23,261 nucleotides of DNA from Bacillota bacterium (GTDB taxonomy: Bacteria; Bacillota; UBA4882; UBA8346): positions 1-23,261 of the forward strand of contig JAEZJK010000006.1 in assembly GCA_023415835.1 (NCBI GenBank), in the 5' to 3' direction. Position 1 is the first letter of the stretch, and the number at the start of each line of letters is the position of its first letter. A model generated the notes under the pieces. It had not been told where the DNA came from. It worked only from the letters and a program-made list of their open reading frames with translations, and did no database searches. The translations under genes and the position numbers were made by a program. Shown here one piece after another: positions 7,326 to 15,154 of this stretch.

Positions 7326-7494
7326 GGTTTGTTTGCCTAAGAATGTTCATCCAAGTAATACATTTATGCTTAAAACCTATATTAAGAAAGGATAATCCAA
7401 AAATTGGAAATTAAAGTTAAATGACTGATAAAAAAGGAAATATACCTGATTTAACGAATATTTTGTTAGTTAATTCATTCTATGATATTTATTT

Positions 7495-7522
7495 AAAAAA
7501 ATAAAAGCCCTTCGGCTTTTAT
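7495..7522 (-). terminator. Intrinsic terminator of the tRNA-Pro gene
   Basis: A perfect 9-bp stem (7501-7509 with 7514-7522) closes a 4-base loop. On the - strand six T residues follow (complement of 7495-7500). It starts about a dozen bases after the tRNA 3' end. Confidence 0.85.
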
Positions 7523-7534
7523 AGATTTAATAAA

Positions 7535-7611
7535 TGGTCGGGGTGAGAGGATTTGAACCTCCGGCCTTTCGGTCCCGAACCGAACGCTCTACCAAGCTGA
7601 GCCACACCCCG
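7535..7611 (-). tRNA. tRNA-Pro (anticodon CGG)
   Basis: Read on the - strand, a full cloverleaf is present. The acceptor stem CGGGGTG pairs with CACCCCG (7605-7611 with 7539-7545). The D arm contains AGCTTGGTA, and the anticodon stem TTCGG/CCGAA encloses the loop TTCGGGA, whose middle bases give anticodon CGG. The T arm has GGAGG-TTCAAAT-CCTCT. Discriminator A and an encoded CCA end (7535-7537) complete 77 nucleotides. A consensus promoter and a terminator flank it, so it is an independent transcription unit. Confidence 0.96.
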
Positions 7612-7627
7612 AAAAACTGCATTTCTT

Positions 7628-7656
7628 AGTATAGCAGAGAGTTTAGTATTTGTCAA
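7628..7656 (-). promoter_or_regulatory. Consensus promoter of tRNA-Pro
   Basis: On the - strand, a perfect TTGACA (7651-7656) and TATACT (7628-7633, 5 of 6) are separated by exactly 17 bases. Transcription would start near 7621, about 10 bases before the mature 5' end at 7611. The promoter lies in the 82-base gap shared with the divergent beta-CASP gene. Confidence 0.85.
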
Positions 7657-7693
7657 AGGATTCTTTTATAATTAAATAAATGGAGGTAACAAA

Positions 7694-9280
7694 ATGAAAA
7701 TTACTTTTTGTGGGGCGGCAGGCACAGTCACCGGCTCTTGTTATCTTATTGAAACCGATCATTATCGTTTTGTAGTAGATTGTGGTATGTTTCAGGGTAA
7801 TAAAGAAATTCGCAATTTAAACGACCGCGGCTTTTTGTTTAATCCGGCTGAATTGGATTTTGTTTTACTAAGCCATTCCCATATAGACCACTCCGGGTTA
7901 ATCCCTAAATTAGTTAAAAACGGTTTCTCTAAAAGAATATTTGCCACTAAGGCAACGGTTGAATTGTGCCGAATCATGTTGCCGGATTCCGGCCATATAC
8001 AGGAGATGGAGATGGAATGGCGTAACCGGAAGCGCACCAGAAAAGGCCAACCTCCATTAGAACCATTATATACTTCAGTGGATGCGCTAAACTGTTTAAA
8101 GTATTTTCAGGCTGTAAATTACGAAGAGGAATTCAACCCCGTCCCGGAAATTAAAATTCGTTTTTTAGACGCAGGCCATATCTTAGGTTCGTCGATAATA
8201 GAAATTTATATTACCGAAGCTGGGACAACCACCAAAATCGTATGTTCCGGGGACTTAGGCCAAAAAAACCAGCCGATTATCCGGGATCCCGCTTATGTCA
8301 GGAATGGGGATTATTTATTACTCGAATCAACTTATGGAAACCGGTTGCATGAGGATTCCGAAGATAGAATCAGGCAATTAAAGAAAATGATCATCGATAG
8401 TGTTGAAAGTGGAGGGAACCTGGTAATTCCAGCTTTTGCGGTTGGCCGAACCCAGGATTTACTTTATCATATCCGGACTTTACTTTTAAAAGGTGAAATA
8501 CCCAGAGTCCCGGTTTACATTGATAGCCCGATGGCTGTTTCGGCAACCGAAATCTATCGTGACAGCTCAGGCTACTATGACGAACCGACTTTAAAAATGC
8601 TTGCCCAAAACCAAAGCCCCTTCGAGTTTTATAATCTCAATTTCATCCGTACCGCCGATGAGTCGCGCCGTTTAAACGAGATCGCCAAAGGGGCAGTTAT
8701 CATCTCAGCAAGCGGGATGTGCGAGGCAGGCCGGATCCTCCACCACTTAAAACATAACCTTTGGAGGCTCGAATCCCACATCCTATTTGTCGGATATCAA
8801 GCTGAAGGTACCTTGGGACGAAGGCTCCTGGAGGGAGCTAAGATTGTCAAAATTATGGGAGAAGAGATTGGAGTTAGGGCTCAAATTCATTCCATTGGAG
8901 GATTTTCAGCCCATGCCGATCAAGCGGGGTTAATGGATTGGTTGGGAGCCTTTGAGAGTTTGCCCCGGGGAATTTTTATTATTCATGGTGAAAATAGCGC
9001 CCAGAAAGAATTGACTGCTTTGATCCGTCAAAAATTTGGCATTGAGCCGTCCATTCCAACATGGGGAGAACAGTATGAATTGAACGCCGCGGTTCCTCGC
9101 CAGAAACAGCCGCAGCCAACTTTGGCCAACTTCATGCTGGATCGGACGGTAACCGATTTGGAACATTCGGTACTGAATTTACGGCGTCAAATCGAAGATA
9201 ATTCTTTGGAAAAAACCGGTAATCAATTAGCGGATATCCGCAAGTTACTTTCTGATTTGGAAGCGCTTCTAAATAAGTAA
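7694..9280 (+). CDS. Beta-CASP metallo-beta-lactamase-fold ribonuclease (YSH1/CPSF-like)
   Basis: The 528-residue protein has the complete motif set of beta-CASP nucleases, a zinc-dependent family that cuts or trims RNA. The N-terminal metallo-beta-lactamase part (about 1-190) has CGAAGTVTGSCYLIE, HSHIDH at residues 61-66, GHILGSSIIEI and CSGDLG. The beta-CASP insert (about 200-400) contains ESTYGNR, PAFAVGRTQDLLY, PVYIDSPMAV and SASGMCEAGRILHHL. The end of the catalytic region has GGFSAHADQAGLMDWLG and FIIHGE, typical of the RMMBL segment. A C-terminal helical tail of about 60 residues follows. GGAGG at 7682-7686 fits the ATG. The family is involved in RNA processing and decay. The exact substrate in bacteria with this subtype is not established. 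A TATAAT at 7667-7672 is near but lacks a good -35 box. Confidence 0.9.
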   Translation: MKITFCGAAGTVTGSCYLIETDHYRFVVDCGMFQGNKEIRNLNDRGFLFNPAELDFVLLSHSHIDHSGLIPKLVKNGFSKRIFATKATVELCRIMLPDSGHIQEMEMEWRNRKRTRKGQPPLEPLYTSVDALNCLKYFQAVNYEEEFNPVPEIKIRFLDAGHILGSSIIEIYITEAGTTTKIVCSGDLGQKNQPIIRDPAYVRNGDYLLLESTYGNRLHEDSEDRIRQLKKMIIDSVESGGNLVIPAFAVGRTQDLLYHIRTLLLKGEIPRVPVYIDSPMAVSATEIYRDSSGYYDEPTLKMLAQNQSPFEFYNLNFIRTADESRRLNEIAKGAVIISASGMCEAGRILHHLKHNLWRLESHILFVGYQAEGTLGRRLLEGAKIVKIMGEEIGVRAQIHSIGGFSAHADQAGLMDWLGAFESLPRGIFIIHGENSAQKELTALIRQKFGIEPSIPTWGEQYELNAAVPRQKQPQPTLANFMLDRTVTDLEHSVLNLRRQIEDNSLEKTGNQLADIRKLLSDLEALLNK

Positions 9281-9318
9281 TTCCATTTTTTTGCTGAAAA
9301 CTTCACCGAGGGCCTTAC

Positions 9319-9339
9319 CTAAATCATATTATGATTTAG
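9319..9339. repeat. Perfect 9-bp-arm palindrome upstream of the AdoMetDC-like gene
   Basis: CTAAATCAT (9319-9327) and ATGATTTAG (9331-9339) are exact inverted copies around a 3-base centre. It lies 46 bases before the ATG at 9386 and 38 bases after the preceding stop. No T-run follows, so it looks more like a protein-binding operator or a weak hairpin than a terminator. Confidence 0.45.
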
Positions 9340-9385
9340 ATGAATTGAAAAAATATTAGAATTTCCCGGGGAGGGCTGTCCGGGG

Positions 9386-9733
9386 ATGAATATAAAATTG
9401 GGAAGGCATTATCTGGCTGATCTTTATCTGTGCCAAAATAATTTATGGGAAAACCCTTTACAATTAACGTCTGAAATAGCTAAAGCGCTGGCGGCCGATA
9501 ATTCGAATTGGGTAGTCCGGACCTCAGTTCAACCAATTATTTTGATTAGCTGTGAATTTGAAGCTACTTTTATTTTAATTCAAATGTTTCCGGAACAAAG
9601 GTTTTTAACTTTAGATTTCTTTTCATGGAACCCTGATTTTGATCTGATACACTGTAGTGAAAATTTGATCGAATTATTTGCTCCTCAAGTTGTAGCAGCT
9701 GAAACTAGATTTCGGGCCGAACACTTGAATTAG
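9386..9733 (+). CDS. S-adenosylmethionine decarboxylase-like protein lacking the catalytic residues
   Basis: The 115-residue product matches bacterial SpeD-type AdoMet decarboxylases in length and layout. It has the N-terminal GRHYLADLYLC (family GRHLL...LYGC), a helix, a beta strand, FPEQRFLTLDFF in place of the conserved WPE...VDIFTC, and a C-terminal strand. Aligned on these anchors, the processing pair Glu-Ser becomes Ala60-Thr61. The His of the IHTWPE motif becomes Gln66 and the Cys of the FTC motif becomes Trp81. These correspond to Ser63, His68 and Cys83 of the Thermotoga enzyme. Without the Ser, a pyruvoyl cofactor cannot form, so it is probably not a decarboxylase. It may be a regulatory or binding paralogue. 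The start is supported by GGGGAGGG at 9368-9375. It stands alone, and no polyamine gene is seen nearby. The fold call is from eye alignment only. Confidence 0.65.
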   Translation: MNIKLGRHYLADLYLCQNNLWENPLQLTSEIAKALAADNSNWVVRTSVQPIILISCEFEATFILIQMFPEQRFLTLDFFSWNPDFDLIHCSENLIELFAPQVVAAETRFRAEHLN

Positions 9734-9819
9734 ATTAAGTTATCCGTTCACATTAATGGATCTTAGAATAATCAATAATGATGCGGGCAATCTAAAATTA
9801 TAATTATCTATCAAATTAG

Positions 9820-9833
9820 CCTTGAATTCAAGG
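9820..9833. repeat. Perfect 14-bp palindrome upstream of tldD
   Basis: CCTTGAATTCAAGG is its own reverse complement. It lies 85 bases before the tldD ATG and is not followed by a T-run. It may be an operator; nothing further can be said. Confidence 0.35.
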
Positions 9834-9918
9834 GTTTATGAGACGGTTATTGATAAAAACATAGGATATTCTAAAAAATAAGGGGTTTCTTATTCGCTTT
9901 TGGGAAAAGGGGTATCAG

Positions 9919-11400
9919 ATGAGAGTCGATTCGAATGATCGGATTATTGAAACTTGCCATCATAAAGCTAAAGAAAAAGGGCTTTATTTTATAGCAAGGG
10001 TTCAAAGCCGGAAAGATTTAACGGTCAATATTAACAATGGCCGGACAGAAGACGTTAGTACCGGCACATTGGAAGGGATCGGGATCCAAGTTTTCAATCA
10101 AAGGGGATACATGGGATTCGCCGCCGCTGATCAATTAAGTTCCGAAGTAACAGCGGAACTAATCGAAAAGGCTGCTTTCCTAGCTGAACAAGGGGAAAAA
10201 TTTGATGGTGAATCAAACCAAGAAATTTTTAAAATCCCACCCCTCAAAAAAAGGTTGGAAGTTCGACAGGATTACCCTTATGGCAGCGTAAATTTGATTG
10301 AGATTGAAGAGCGCTTACAGTCGCTCAATCAACAGGTGGCTGCTATTGACCAACGGTTGTCGGTCCGGACTTTTTTGAAGCTAACAGATGAAGAATGGCG
10401 TATCGCCAGAAGCGACGGCACCGACGTTATCTTTAACACACCGCGTTCTTTTGTCTATCATGTGATTACCGCCAAGTCCGGTACAAGGACAACAACAACC
10501 TATGCCAATCTTCCCGGGACCGATCTCCGGGTCATTATTGATCCTCAAAACCTGATCCGTTTGTGGGAACGCGCTAAAAAAGCCGCTAACCTTAGTTTGG
10601 ATCTTTTAACGGCTGATGATCTTTCAGCCGGGCATTATAAATTAGTAATTGATTATGCTCTGGCAAAAGGATTGGCTCACGAAGCTTTTGGACATGCAGC
10701 CGAAACCGATGCCTTGGAAAGTTCAATATTAGGGGAGAATGGCCGGATGAAGACCGGTATGGTGGTGGCCAACCCTAAGCTCTCAATTATTGATGGCCCA
10801 ATTGAGGGAGACTATGCCTACCAACCGGTTAGCGCCGTTGGCGCCGAACGCCTAACCGTTAAAATAGTGGATCATGGAAAGCTCCAGGCTGGGTTAGCAG
10901 ATATCTTTTCAGCCGCTAAAGCCGGGGTTCCATATACCGGCGCCGAGCGGGTGGAAAATTTTTATCAACTTCCGATTGCCAGGATGTCTAATATTCGAAT
11001 TGAAATTGAAAGCCCGATCCCTATCGAATTGCCGCTTGAAGAGGTAAAACCGGATATTCTTTACCGTATCTTGATTGAGAATGGACTAGTTAAACCGGAT
11101 GAAAAAGTATTATACTTAACCGGTTTTCAAGGCGGCCAGGTTAACCCGGCTTTTGGAGATTTTGTCTTTCATTGTAGCGGGATTTATCTGTTAGGGGAAA
11201 CGCCGATCCTCTATAAACCGGCTATTTTTAGCGGCAAAGTCCTTTCGGTGCTCCAATCGGTAATCACTGGATTAGGTCCGTTACAAATTGACGCCATGGG
11301 GACCTGTGGCAAAATGGGTCAATCAGTTCCTAGTTGTGGTGGTTCACATTTATTTTTATTAATCGCCGCTAACCCTGAGATTATGATTGGGGGCAAGTAA
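9919..11400 (+). CDS. tldD: TldD-type subunit of the TldD/TldE (PmbA) metalloprotease
   Basis: TldD and TldE together form a zinc-dependent protease that trims leader or unfolded peptides; TldD carries the metal site. This 493-residue protein has the catalytic motif HEAFGH at about residues 254-259, followed by AAETD. The C-terminal metal-ligand Cys is expected in the SVPSCGGSHLF segment. The N-terminal domain shows VNINNGRTEDVSTGTLEGIGIQVF, the family's first conserved block. AAAAGGGG at 9904-9911 precedes the ATG. The tldE partner begins 1 base after the stop. The substrate in this organism is unknown; no RiPP precursor or modifying enzyme is visible in the window. Confidence 0.88.
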   Translation: MRVDSNDRIIETCHHKAKEKGLYFIARVQSRKDLTVNINNGRTEDVSTGTLEGIGIQVFNQRGYMGFAAADQLSSEVTAELIEKAAFLAEQGEKFDGESNQEIFKIPPLKKRLEVRQDYPYGSVNLIEIEERLQSLNQQVAAIDQRLSVRTFLKLTDEEWRIARSDGTDVIFNTPRSFVYHVITAKSGTRTTTTYANLPGTDLRVIIDPQNLIRLWERAKKAANLSLDLLTADDLSAGHYKLVIDYALAKGLAHEAFGHAAETDALESSILGENGRMKTGMVVANPKLSIIDGPIEGDYAYQPVSAVGAERLTVKIVDHGKLQAGLADIFSAAKAGVPYTGAERVENFYQLPIARMSNIRIEIESPIPIELPLEEVKPDILYRILIENGLVKPDEKVLYLTGFQGGQVNPAFGDFVFHCSGIYLLGETPILYKPAIFSGKVLSVLQSVITGLGPLQIDAMGTCGKMGQSVPSCGGSHLFLLIAANPEIMIGGK

Positions 11401-11401
11401 A

Positions 11402-12712
11402 TTGGAATTATATCAAAAATTAATCGATTCTTTGGTAAATTATTTAAAATACGATACTGATTTAGAAGGTTGGCGGTTTGACCTTCACGAGTCTAAGGGC
11501 CTGGAAGTCGGGTTGAAAGATAATCGAATCGGTGGGCCATATTCAGCGCCAGCTTATAAAAGGAGTATCTCCGGAGAATTGTATTTGATTTGGAAAGAAA
11601 ACCGTTTCACCTCAACCAAATTGGATTTAAAATTGATTGAAGCTTTCCAAGAGAATATAAAAACCTGGAAAACCACTGCTTATTATGATCAGGACGGAGC
11701 CGGATTATTTAACCCCCAACAGAAAATACCCAATGTATTGCTAGAGGATATTCAAGCCAAAGCAATCGTCCGGGAGGAAAGCGAGGAACCTTTTAAACTA
11801 TTAGATCAAGGACTAAAAAGGTTATTAGGTTTGGGCCTGCGGAAAGTCGACGGAAAACTCAAATGTTATGAGGACTTGAGGACTGTGGCTAATTCCCAAG
11901 GATTGCTGGAGCGATACACCCAAACGCCGGTTGAATTCTTTTTTGAGGTTAACGATAGCTACGGCCTTTCTTATCAGGAAAAAAAATGGCCGGAAGAAAC
12001 TGAAACCAATCGGATAATTGAAGAGACCGGCCGAATCGGAAAACTCTTAGAAAAACCCGCACCTAGTATAAAATCCGGCCCTTTAAAATTATTATTTCCA
12101 CCGGACATCTTTGAAGCATTTTTAGGATATTTTTTAATTAATAATTTATACGGTAGTTTGGTAGTGAACCGGCAAAGCCGGTTTTCAGTGGAAGATTTCC
12201 TCAACCATTCGCAGGTGTTAAGGGAAGATTTACAGATTAAGATAAATAATTTACTTCCCTGGCGTTCGTTTTCTTATCCCTGCACCAACGAAGGAGTACC
12301 GGGAGGGGAAATCATCTTAATCAATGCAGGCCGGTTACAAAGCCCAATCCTAAGTGTTAAATACGGTAAAAAAATTGGCATGCCGCCTACGCCCCTTCCA
12401 GCAGGCGGTAGAGGGGTGTTTTTGCAAACCGGTTCCCCAACCCTTTATTGGGATGAGTTGATTCGAACAGTTGATCGCGGTTTAATTGTCCTATCGATAT
12501 TAGGCCTTCATACTCAAGATTCGAGTTCGGGTAGTTTTTCACTTACTGCTGACCAGGGCTTGTTGATTGAAGATGGTAAAATTATTGGCAAAACCAAAGC
12601 GGTAATTAACGGGGATTTTTTAAATTCGTTGACCCTTAAGGATAGTCAATTTGGAATAGCCGAAGGTGAGGATAACCCCGGCTATCTGATGATGGCAACC
12701 GCTTCTGTATAG
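11402..12712 (+). CDS. tldE: TldE/PmbA-type partner subunit of the metalloprotease
   Basis: This protein is the non-catalytic partner of the preceding TldD. I chose TTG 11402 (436 residues, starting MELYQKLIDSL) because GGGGG at 11389-11393 is 8 bases upstream; the TTG at 11387 would lie on that site. The C-terminal part carries the family pattern with LSILGLHTQDSSSGSFSL, then LLIEDGKIIGKTKAVI and NSLTLKD. No HExxxH motif is present, as expected for TldE. The N-terminal half is rather divergent (GLEVGLKDNRIGG, GELYLIWKENRF). Adjacency to tldD and the shared terminator at 12750 make a two-gene operon likely. Confidence 0.82.
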   Translation: MELYQKLIDSLVNYLKYDTDLEGWRFDLHESKGLEVGLKDNRIGGPYSAPAYKRSISGELYLIWKENRFTSTKLDLKLIEAFQENIKTWKTTAYYDQDGAGLFNPQQKIPNVLLEDIQAKAIVREESEEPFKLLDQGLKRLLGLGLRKVDGKLKCYEDLRTVANSQGLLERYTQTPVEFFFEVNDSYGLSYQEKKWPEETETNRIIEETGRIGKLLEKPAPSIKSGPLKLLFPPDIFEAFLGYFLINNLYGSLVVNRQSRFSVEDFLNHSQVLREDLQIKINNLLPWRSFSYPCTNEGVPGGEIILINAGRLQSPILSVKYGKKIGMPPTPLPAGGRGVFLQTGSPTLYWDELIRTVDRGLIVLSILGLHTQDSSSGSFSLTADQGLLIEDGKIIGKTKAVINGDFLNSLTLKDSQFGIAEGEDNPGYLMMATASV

Positions 12713-12749
12713 ATTTAAAATGATTAGCGAGGAAATCAAAATTTTACAT

Positions 12750-12799
12750 AACCGGTTAACCCTTGAAAATTATTCTTGGTTAAACCGGTTTCTTTTTTT
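12750..12799 (+). terminator. Intrinsic terminator of the tldD-tldE operon
   Basis: AACCGGTTAACC (12750-12761) pairs with GGTT, a bulged A, and AACCGGTT (12778-12790). A T-rich run (12791-12799) follows. It starts 37 bases after the tldE stop. Confidence 0.85.
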
Positions 12800-12919
12800 A
12801 AGATTTTTTTAAAAATTTGGTAAGGTTGGTTTTCTATACTTATTTAAAAGGATACAGATTGGTATCCCTCCTGACCCTGGTCGATAAATGACCGTTAACT
12901 GGCAAACTCTGACAAGATC

Positions 12920-12948
12920 TTGACAACAATAACCTTCTCATATATTCT
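12920..12948 (+). promoter_or_regulatory. Promoter upstream of the small protein and accDA-pfkA-pyk cluster
   Basis: A perfect TTGACA (12920-12925) is followed after 17 bases by TATTCT (12943-12948). A TATATT two bases earlier is an alternative -10 with 15-base spacing. The start would lie about 20-25 bases before the ATG at 12979. Confidence 0.65.
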
Positions 12949-12978
12949 GATAAAGTAAGCTAAAAAAAGTGGGGAATT

Positions 12979-13179
12979 ATGATGTGGATGGTTGTATATA
13001 TAGCCCCTAACCGTAAAGTTGCTTCCATTCTTAAAGAATTATTGGAGATTGAAGGCATCATGGTTAAGCTGAAAGAATCAAAAGTTACGTTTAAAGAAGA
13101 AAAAAATATTGAGGTAATGGTTTCAGAGATGGAAATCGAAGAAGCTAACGAAGTCATTAATAATGCCTTACAAAGATAA
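12979..13179 (+). CDS. Small conserved-type protein (DUF2007/signal-transducing-like), function unknown
   Basis: The 66-residue protein (65 from the second ATG at 12982) starts MWMVVYIAPNRKVASILKEL after that ATG. It reads as a compact beta-alpha-beta-beta-alpha fold: a VVYIAPN strand, an amphipathic helix, the strand IMVKLKES, the strand NIEVMVSE, and the helix EIEEANEVINNAL. I recall similar short proteins encoded just before accD in anaerobic Bacillota, sometimes mis-named glutamate decarboxylase. This is memory, not a search. GGGG at 12971-12974 suits either ATG, and the second gives the more family-like start. It has a promoter of its own and the accD start follows 101 bases after its stop. 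The position suggests co-expression with acetyl-CoA carboxylase, but no function can be assigned. Confidence 0.7.
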   Translation: MMWMVVYIAPNRKVASILKELLEIEGIMVKLKESKVTFKEEKNIEVMVSEMEIEEANEVINNALQR

Positions 13180-13206
13180 CAAGGAGGACTCCTGATTTTT
13201 TTCACG

Positions 13207-13234
13207 AATATTGTTAAATTTGTAATACAATATT
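13207..13234. repeat. Inverted repeat upstream of accD
   Basis: AATATTG (13207-13213) and CAATATT (13228-13234) are exact inverted copies 14 bases apart. The right arm overlaps a TACAAT (13226-13231) that could be a -10 box, though no good -35 box is seen. It may be an operator for the carboxylase genes. Confidence 0.35.
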
Positions 13235-13280
13235 GCCGCTGTTTTCATCATCGATACAAGGCTGAATAGGAGTGGAATTT

Positions 13281-14168
13281 TTGTTAAAGGACTTATTTAA
13301 AACAAAGCCCAAATATATTACTGTAAAATCGGAACGGGAACTCCATCAAGGAGTAGACTCTCAGGTAGAAAAGAAAGAAATCCCAGATGGATTGTGGGTC
13401 AAATGCAATCGTTGCGCCCAGATAACTTATCATAAAGATATTGAAAAGAATTTAAAGGTCTGTCCTAAGTGTAATTTTCATTTTCGGATCAATGCTAAAG
13501 AACGGTTAAAACTTTTAGTTGATGATGGAGGGTTTGAAGAAACCGAAGCCAACTTAAAAACGGTAAATTACCTAAATTTCCCCGAATACGACAGCAAACT
13601 AAAAAAATCCCAAAAAAGTACCGATCTTGTGGAAGCTGCGATTACCGGAAGGGCATTGATTAATGAAGTACCTGTAATTATTGGTATTATTGATTTTAAT
13701 TTTGTAGGTGGTTCAATGGGTTCAGTGGTGGGAGAGAAGATTACCCGCGCTATTGAACTAGCGATCTCCTCCAAATTACCTTTTATTGCGGTATCCGGAG
13801 GAGGTGGCGGCGCCAGGATGCATGAAGGGATTTTTTCTTTGATGCAGATGGCTAAAACCAGCCAAGCTTTGAATAAACTCTCGGAAGCCGGATGTTTATA
13901 TATTTCTGTCCTAACCGATCCTACCATGGGTGGAATCTTCGCTAGTTTTGCCTCATTGGGGGACATTACCATTGCTGAGCCTGACGCTTTAATCGGTTTT
14001 GCCGGTCCCCGGGTAATTCAACAAACGATTCGGCAAACTTTACCTTCAGGTTTTCAGACATCCCAGTTTTTATTGGAACATGGAATCATTGATATGATTG
14101 TTCAGCGTAAAGATTTGAAGTCTACCCTCACTCAGCTTGTCAAATTTCATAGCACGGAGGTTCAGTAA
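13281..14168 (+). CDS. accD: Acetyl-CoA carboxylase carboxyltransferase subunit beta
   Basis: AccD with AccA transfers the carboxyl group from carboxybiotin to acetyl-CoA, making malonyl-CoA, the first committed step of fatty acid synthesis. I chose TTG 13281 (295 residues), because AGGAG at 13268-13272 is 8 bases upstream; a GTG at 13272 would overlap that site. The N-terminal zinc ribbon has Cys 42, 45, 61 and 64 (CNRC ... CPKC). The crotonase-like core shows SMGSVVGEK, SGGGGARMHEG and LTDPTMGGIFASFA, all typical. The stop overlaps the accA start by one base (TAATG), so the two subunits are coupled. Biotin carboxylase and the biotin carrier protein are not in this window. Confidence 0.95.
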   Translation: MLKDLFKTKPKYITVKSERELHQGVDSQVEKKEIPDGLWVKCNRCAQITYHKDIEKNLKVCPKCNFHFRINAKERLKLLVDDGGFEETEANLKTVNYLNFPEYDSKLKKSQKSTDLVEAAITGRALINEVPVIIGIIDFNFVGGSMGSVVGEKITRAIELAISSKLPFIAVSGGGGGARMHEGIFSLMQMAKTSQALNKLSEAGCLYISVLTDPTMGGIFASFASLGDITIAEPDALIGFAGPRVIQQTIRQTLPSGFQTSQFLLEHGIIDMIVQRKDLKSTLTQLVKFHSTEVQ

Positions 14169-15136
14169 TGGGTAGCAATATTGGTCCGGTTTTCGAATTT
14201 GAAAAACCTGTAATTGAATTAGAAAGGCAGATTGACGAAATTAAACGCTTTTCTCAGGAAAAAAAGATTGATATGGCTGAACAGATTGCGGTTATGGCAC
14301 AAAAAGCCGAAACGCTTCGTGCTGAAGTTTATAGCAATCTAACTCCCTGGCAGCGGATTCAAATCGTAAGGCACCCCAAACGCCCAACTTTTTTGGATTA
14401 TGTGGGAATGGTTTTTAAAGATTTTGTAGAATTACATGGCGATCGCCTTTATCGCGACGATCCGGCAATGGTTGGGGGAATCGCTTATCTGGATAACATT
14501 CCGGTTACAGTTATCGGCCAACAAAAAGGGAGAGATACTAAGGAAAATATCTATCGTAACTTTGGGCTGCCTCATCCTGAAGGATACAGGAAAGCCTTAC
14601 GTTTAATGGAACAGGCCCAGAAGTTTAACCGTCCTGTGATCTGCTTGGTGGATGTTGTAGGCGCTTATCCCGGCATTGAAGCTGAGGAAAGAGGCCAAGG
14701 CGAAGCTGTTGCCAGGAACATCCGGGAGATGGCAAACTTAACGGTTCCGGTAATCGCCGTAATTACCGGCGAGGGAGGTAGCGGAGGGGCCTTAGCGGTA
14801 GGTGTGGGCAATCGGGTTTTAATCATGGAGAACGCTTATTACTCAGTGATTTCACCGGAAGGCTGCGCTTCAATTCTTTGGAAAGACGCGACTAGGGCCG
14901 CCGAAGCCGCTGAAGCCCTTCAAATCAGCGCCGAAGATTTGTTAAAGATGGGTATAGTGGATGAGATTATTCCTGAACCACTGGGGGGCGCCCATAAAAA
15001 CCCTTTAGAAGCCGCTCAAAACCTGAAAGAGGTTTTAATTAAAAACCTCCAACCTTTGTTGCAACTATCGGGTGCTGCATTATTGGAAGAACGTTATCAA
15101 CGGTTCCGTGGGTACGGCCATTTTCTAGAGAAATAG
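14168..15136 (+). CDS. accA: Acetyl-CoA carboxylase carboxyltransferase subunit alpha
   Basis: AccA is the partner of AccD in the carboxyltransferase heterotetramer. The 322-residue protein has the usual length. The N-terminal helical part (FEKPVIELERQIDEIKRF, LTPWQRIQIVRHPKRPT) is followed by the crotonase fold with FVELHGDRLYRDDPAMVGGIA, GQQKGRDTKENIYRNFG, PEGYRKALRLM, GEGGSGGALAVGVGN and SPEGCASILWKDA. These match the carboxybiotin-binding region of the family. GGAGG at 14156-14160, inside the end of accD, serves as ribosome binding site. The C-terminus extends slightly with an LLQLSGAALLEERYQRFR helix. Confidence 0.96.
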   Translation: MGSNIGPVFEFEKPVIELERQIDEIKRFSQEKKIDMAEQIAVMAQKAETLRAEVYSNLTPWQRIQIVRHPKRPTFLDYVGMVFKDFVELHGDRLYRDDPAMVGGIAYLDNIPVTVIGQQKGRDTKENIYRNFGLPHPEGYRKALRLMEQAQKFNRPVICLVDVVGAYPGIEAEERGQGEAVARNIREMANLTVPVIAVITGEGGSGGALAVGVGNRVLIMENAYYSVISPEGCASILWKDATRAAEAAEALQISAEDLLKMGIVDEIIPEPLGGAHKNPLEAAQNLKEVLIKNLQPLLQLSGAALLEERYQRFRGYGHFLEK

Positions 15137-15154
15137 TTGCCGGGAGGAGTTTTT

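Larger units (their letters stand above)
7173..7534. other. Non-coding stretch between corA and tRNA-Pro
   Basis: This 362-base stretch contains the corA terminator hairpin (7289-7325) and the tRNA terminator (7495-7522). The remaining parts, 7173-7288 and 7326-7494, are AT-rich and show no coding frame, repeat array or RNA that I recognise. Confidence 0.5.

Noticed and set aside
13181..13202. A terminator between the small protein gene and accD
   Set aside because: AGGAG-GA-CTCCT with a following T-run looks like one, but the loop would be only two bases (four with a shorter stem), so it is too weak to call.
13568..13972. A 134-codon open frame opposite accD
   Set aside because: It is antisense to the conserved core of accD, has no recognisable domain, and reflects codon bias of the real gene.
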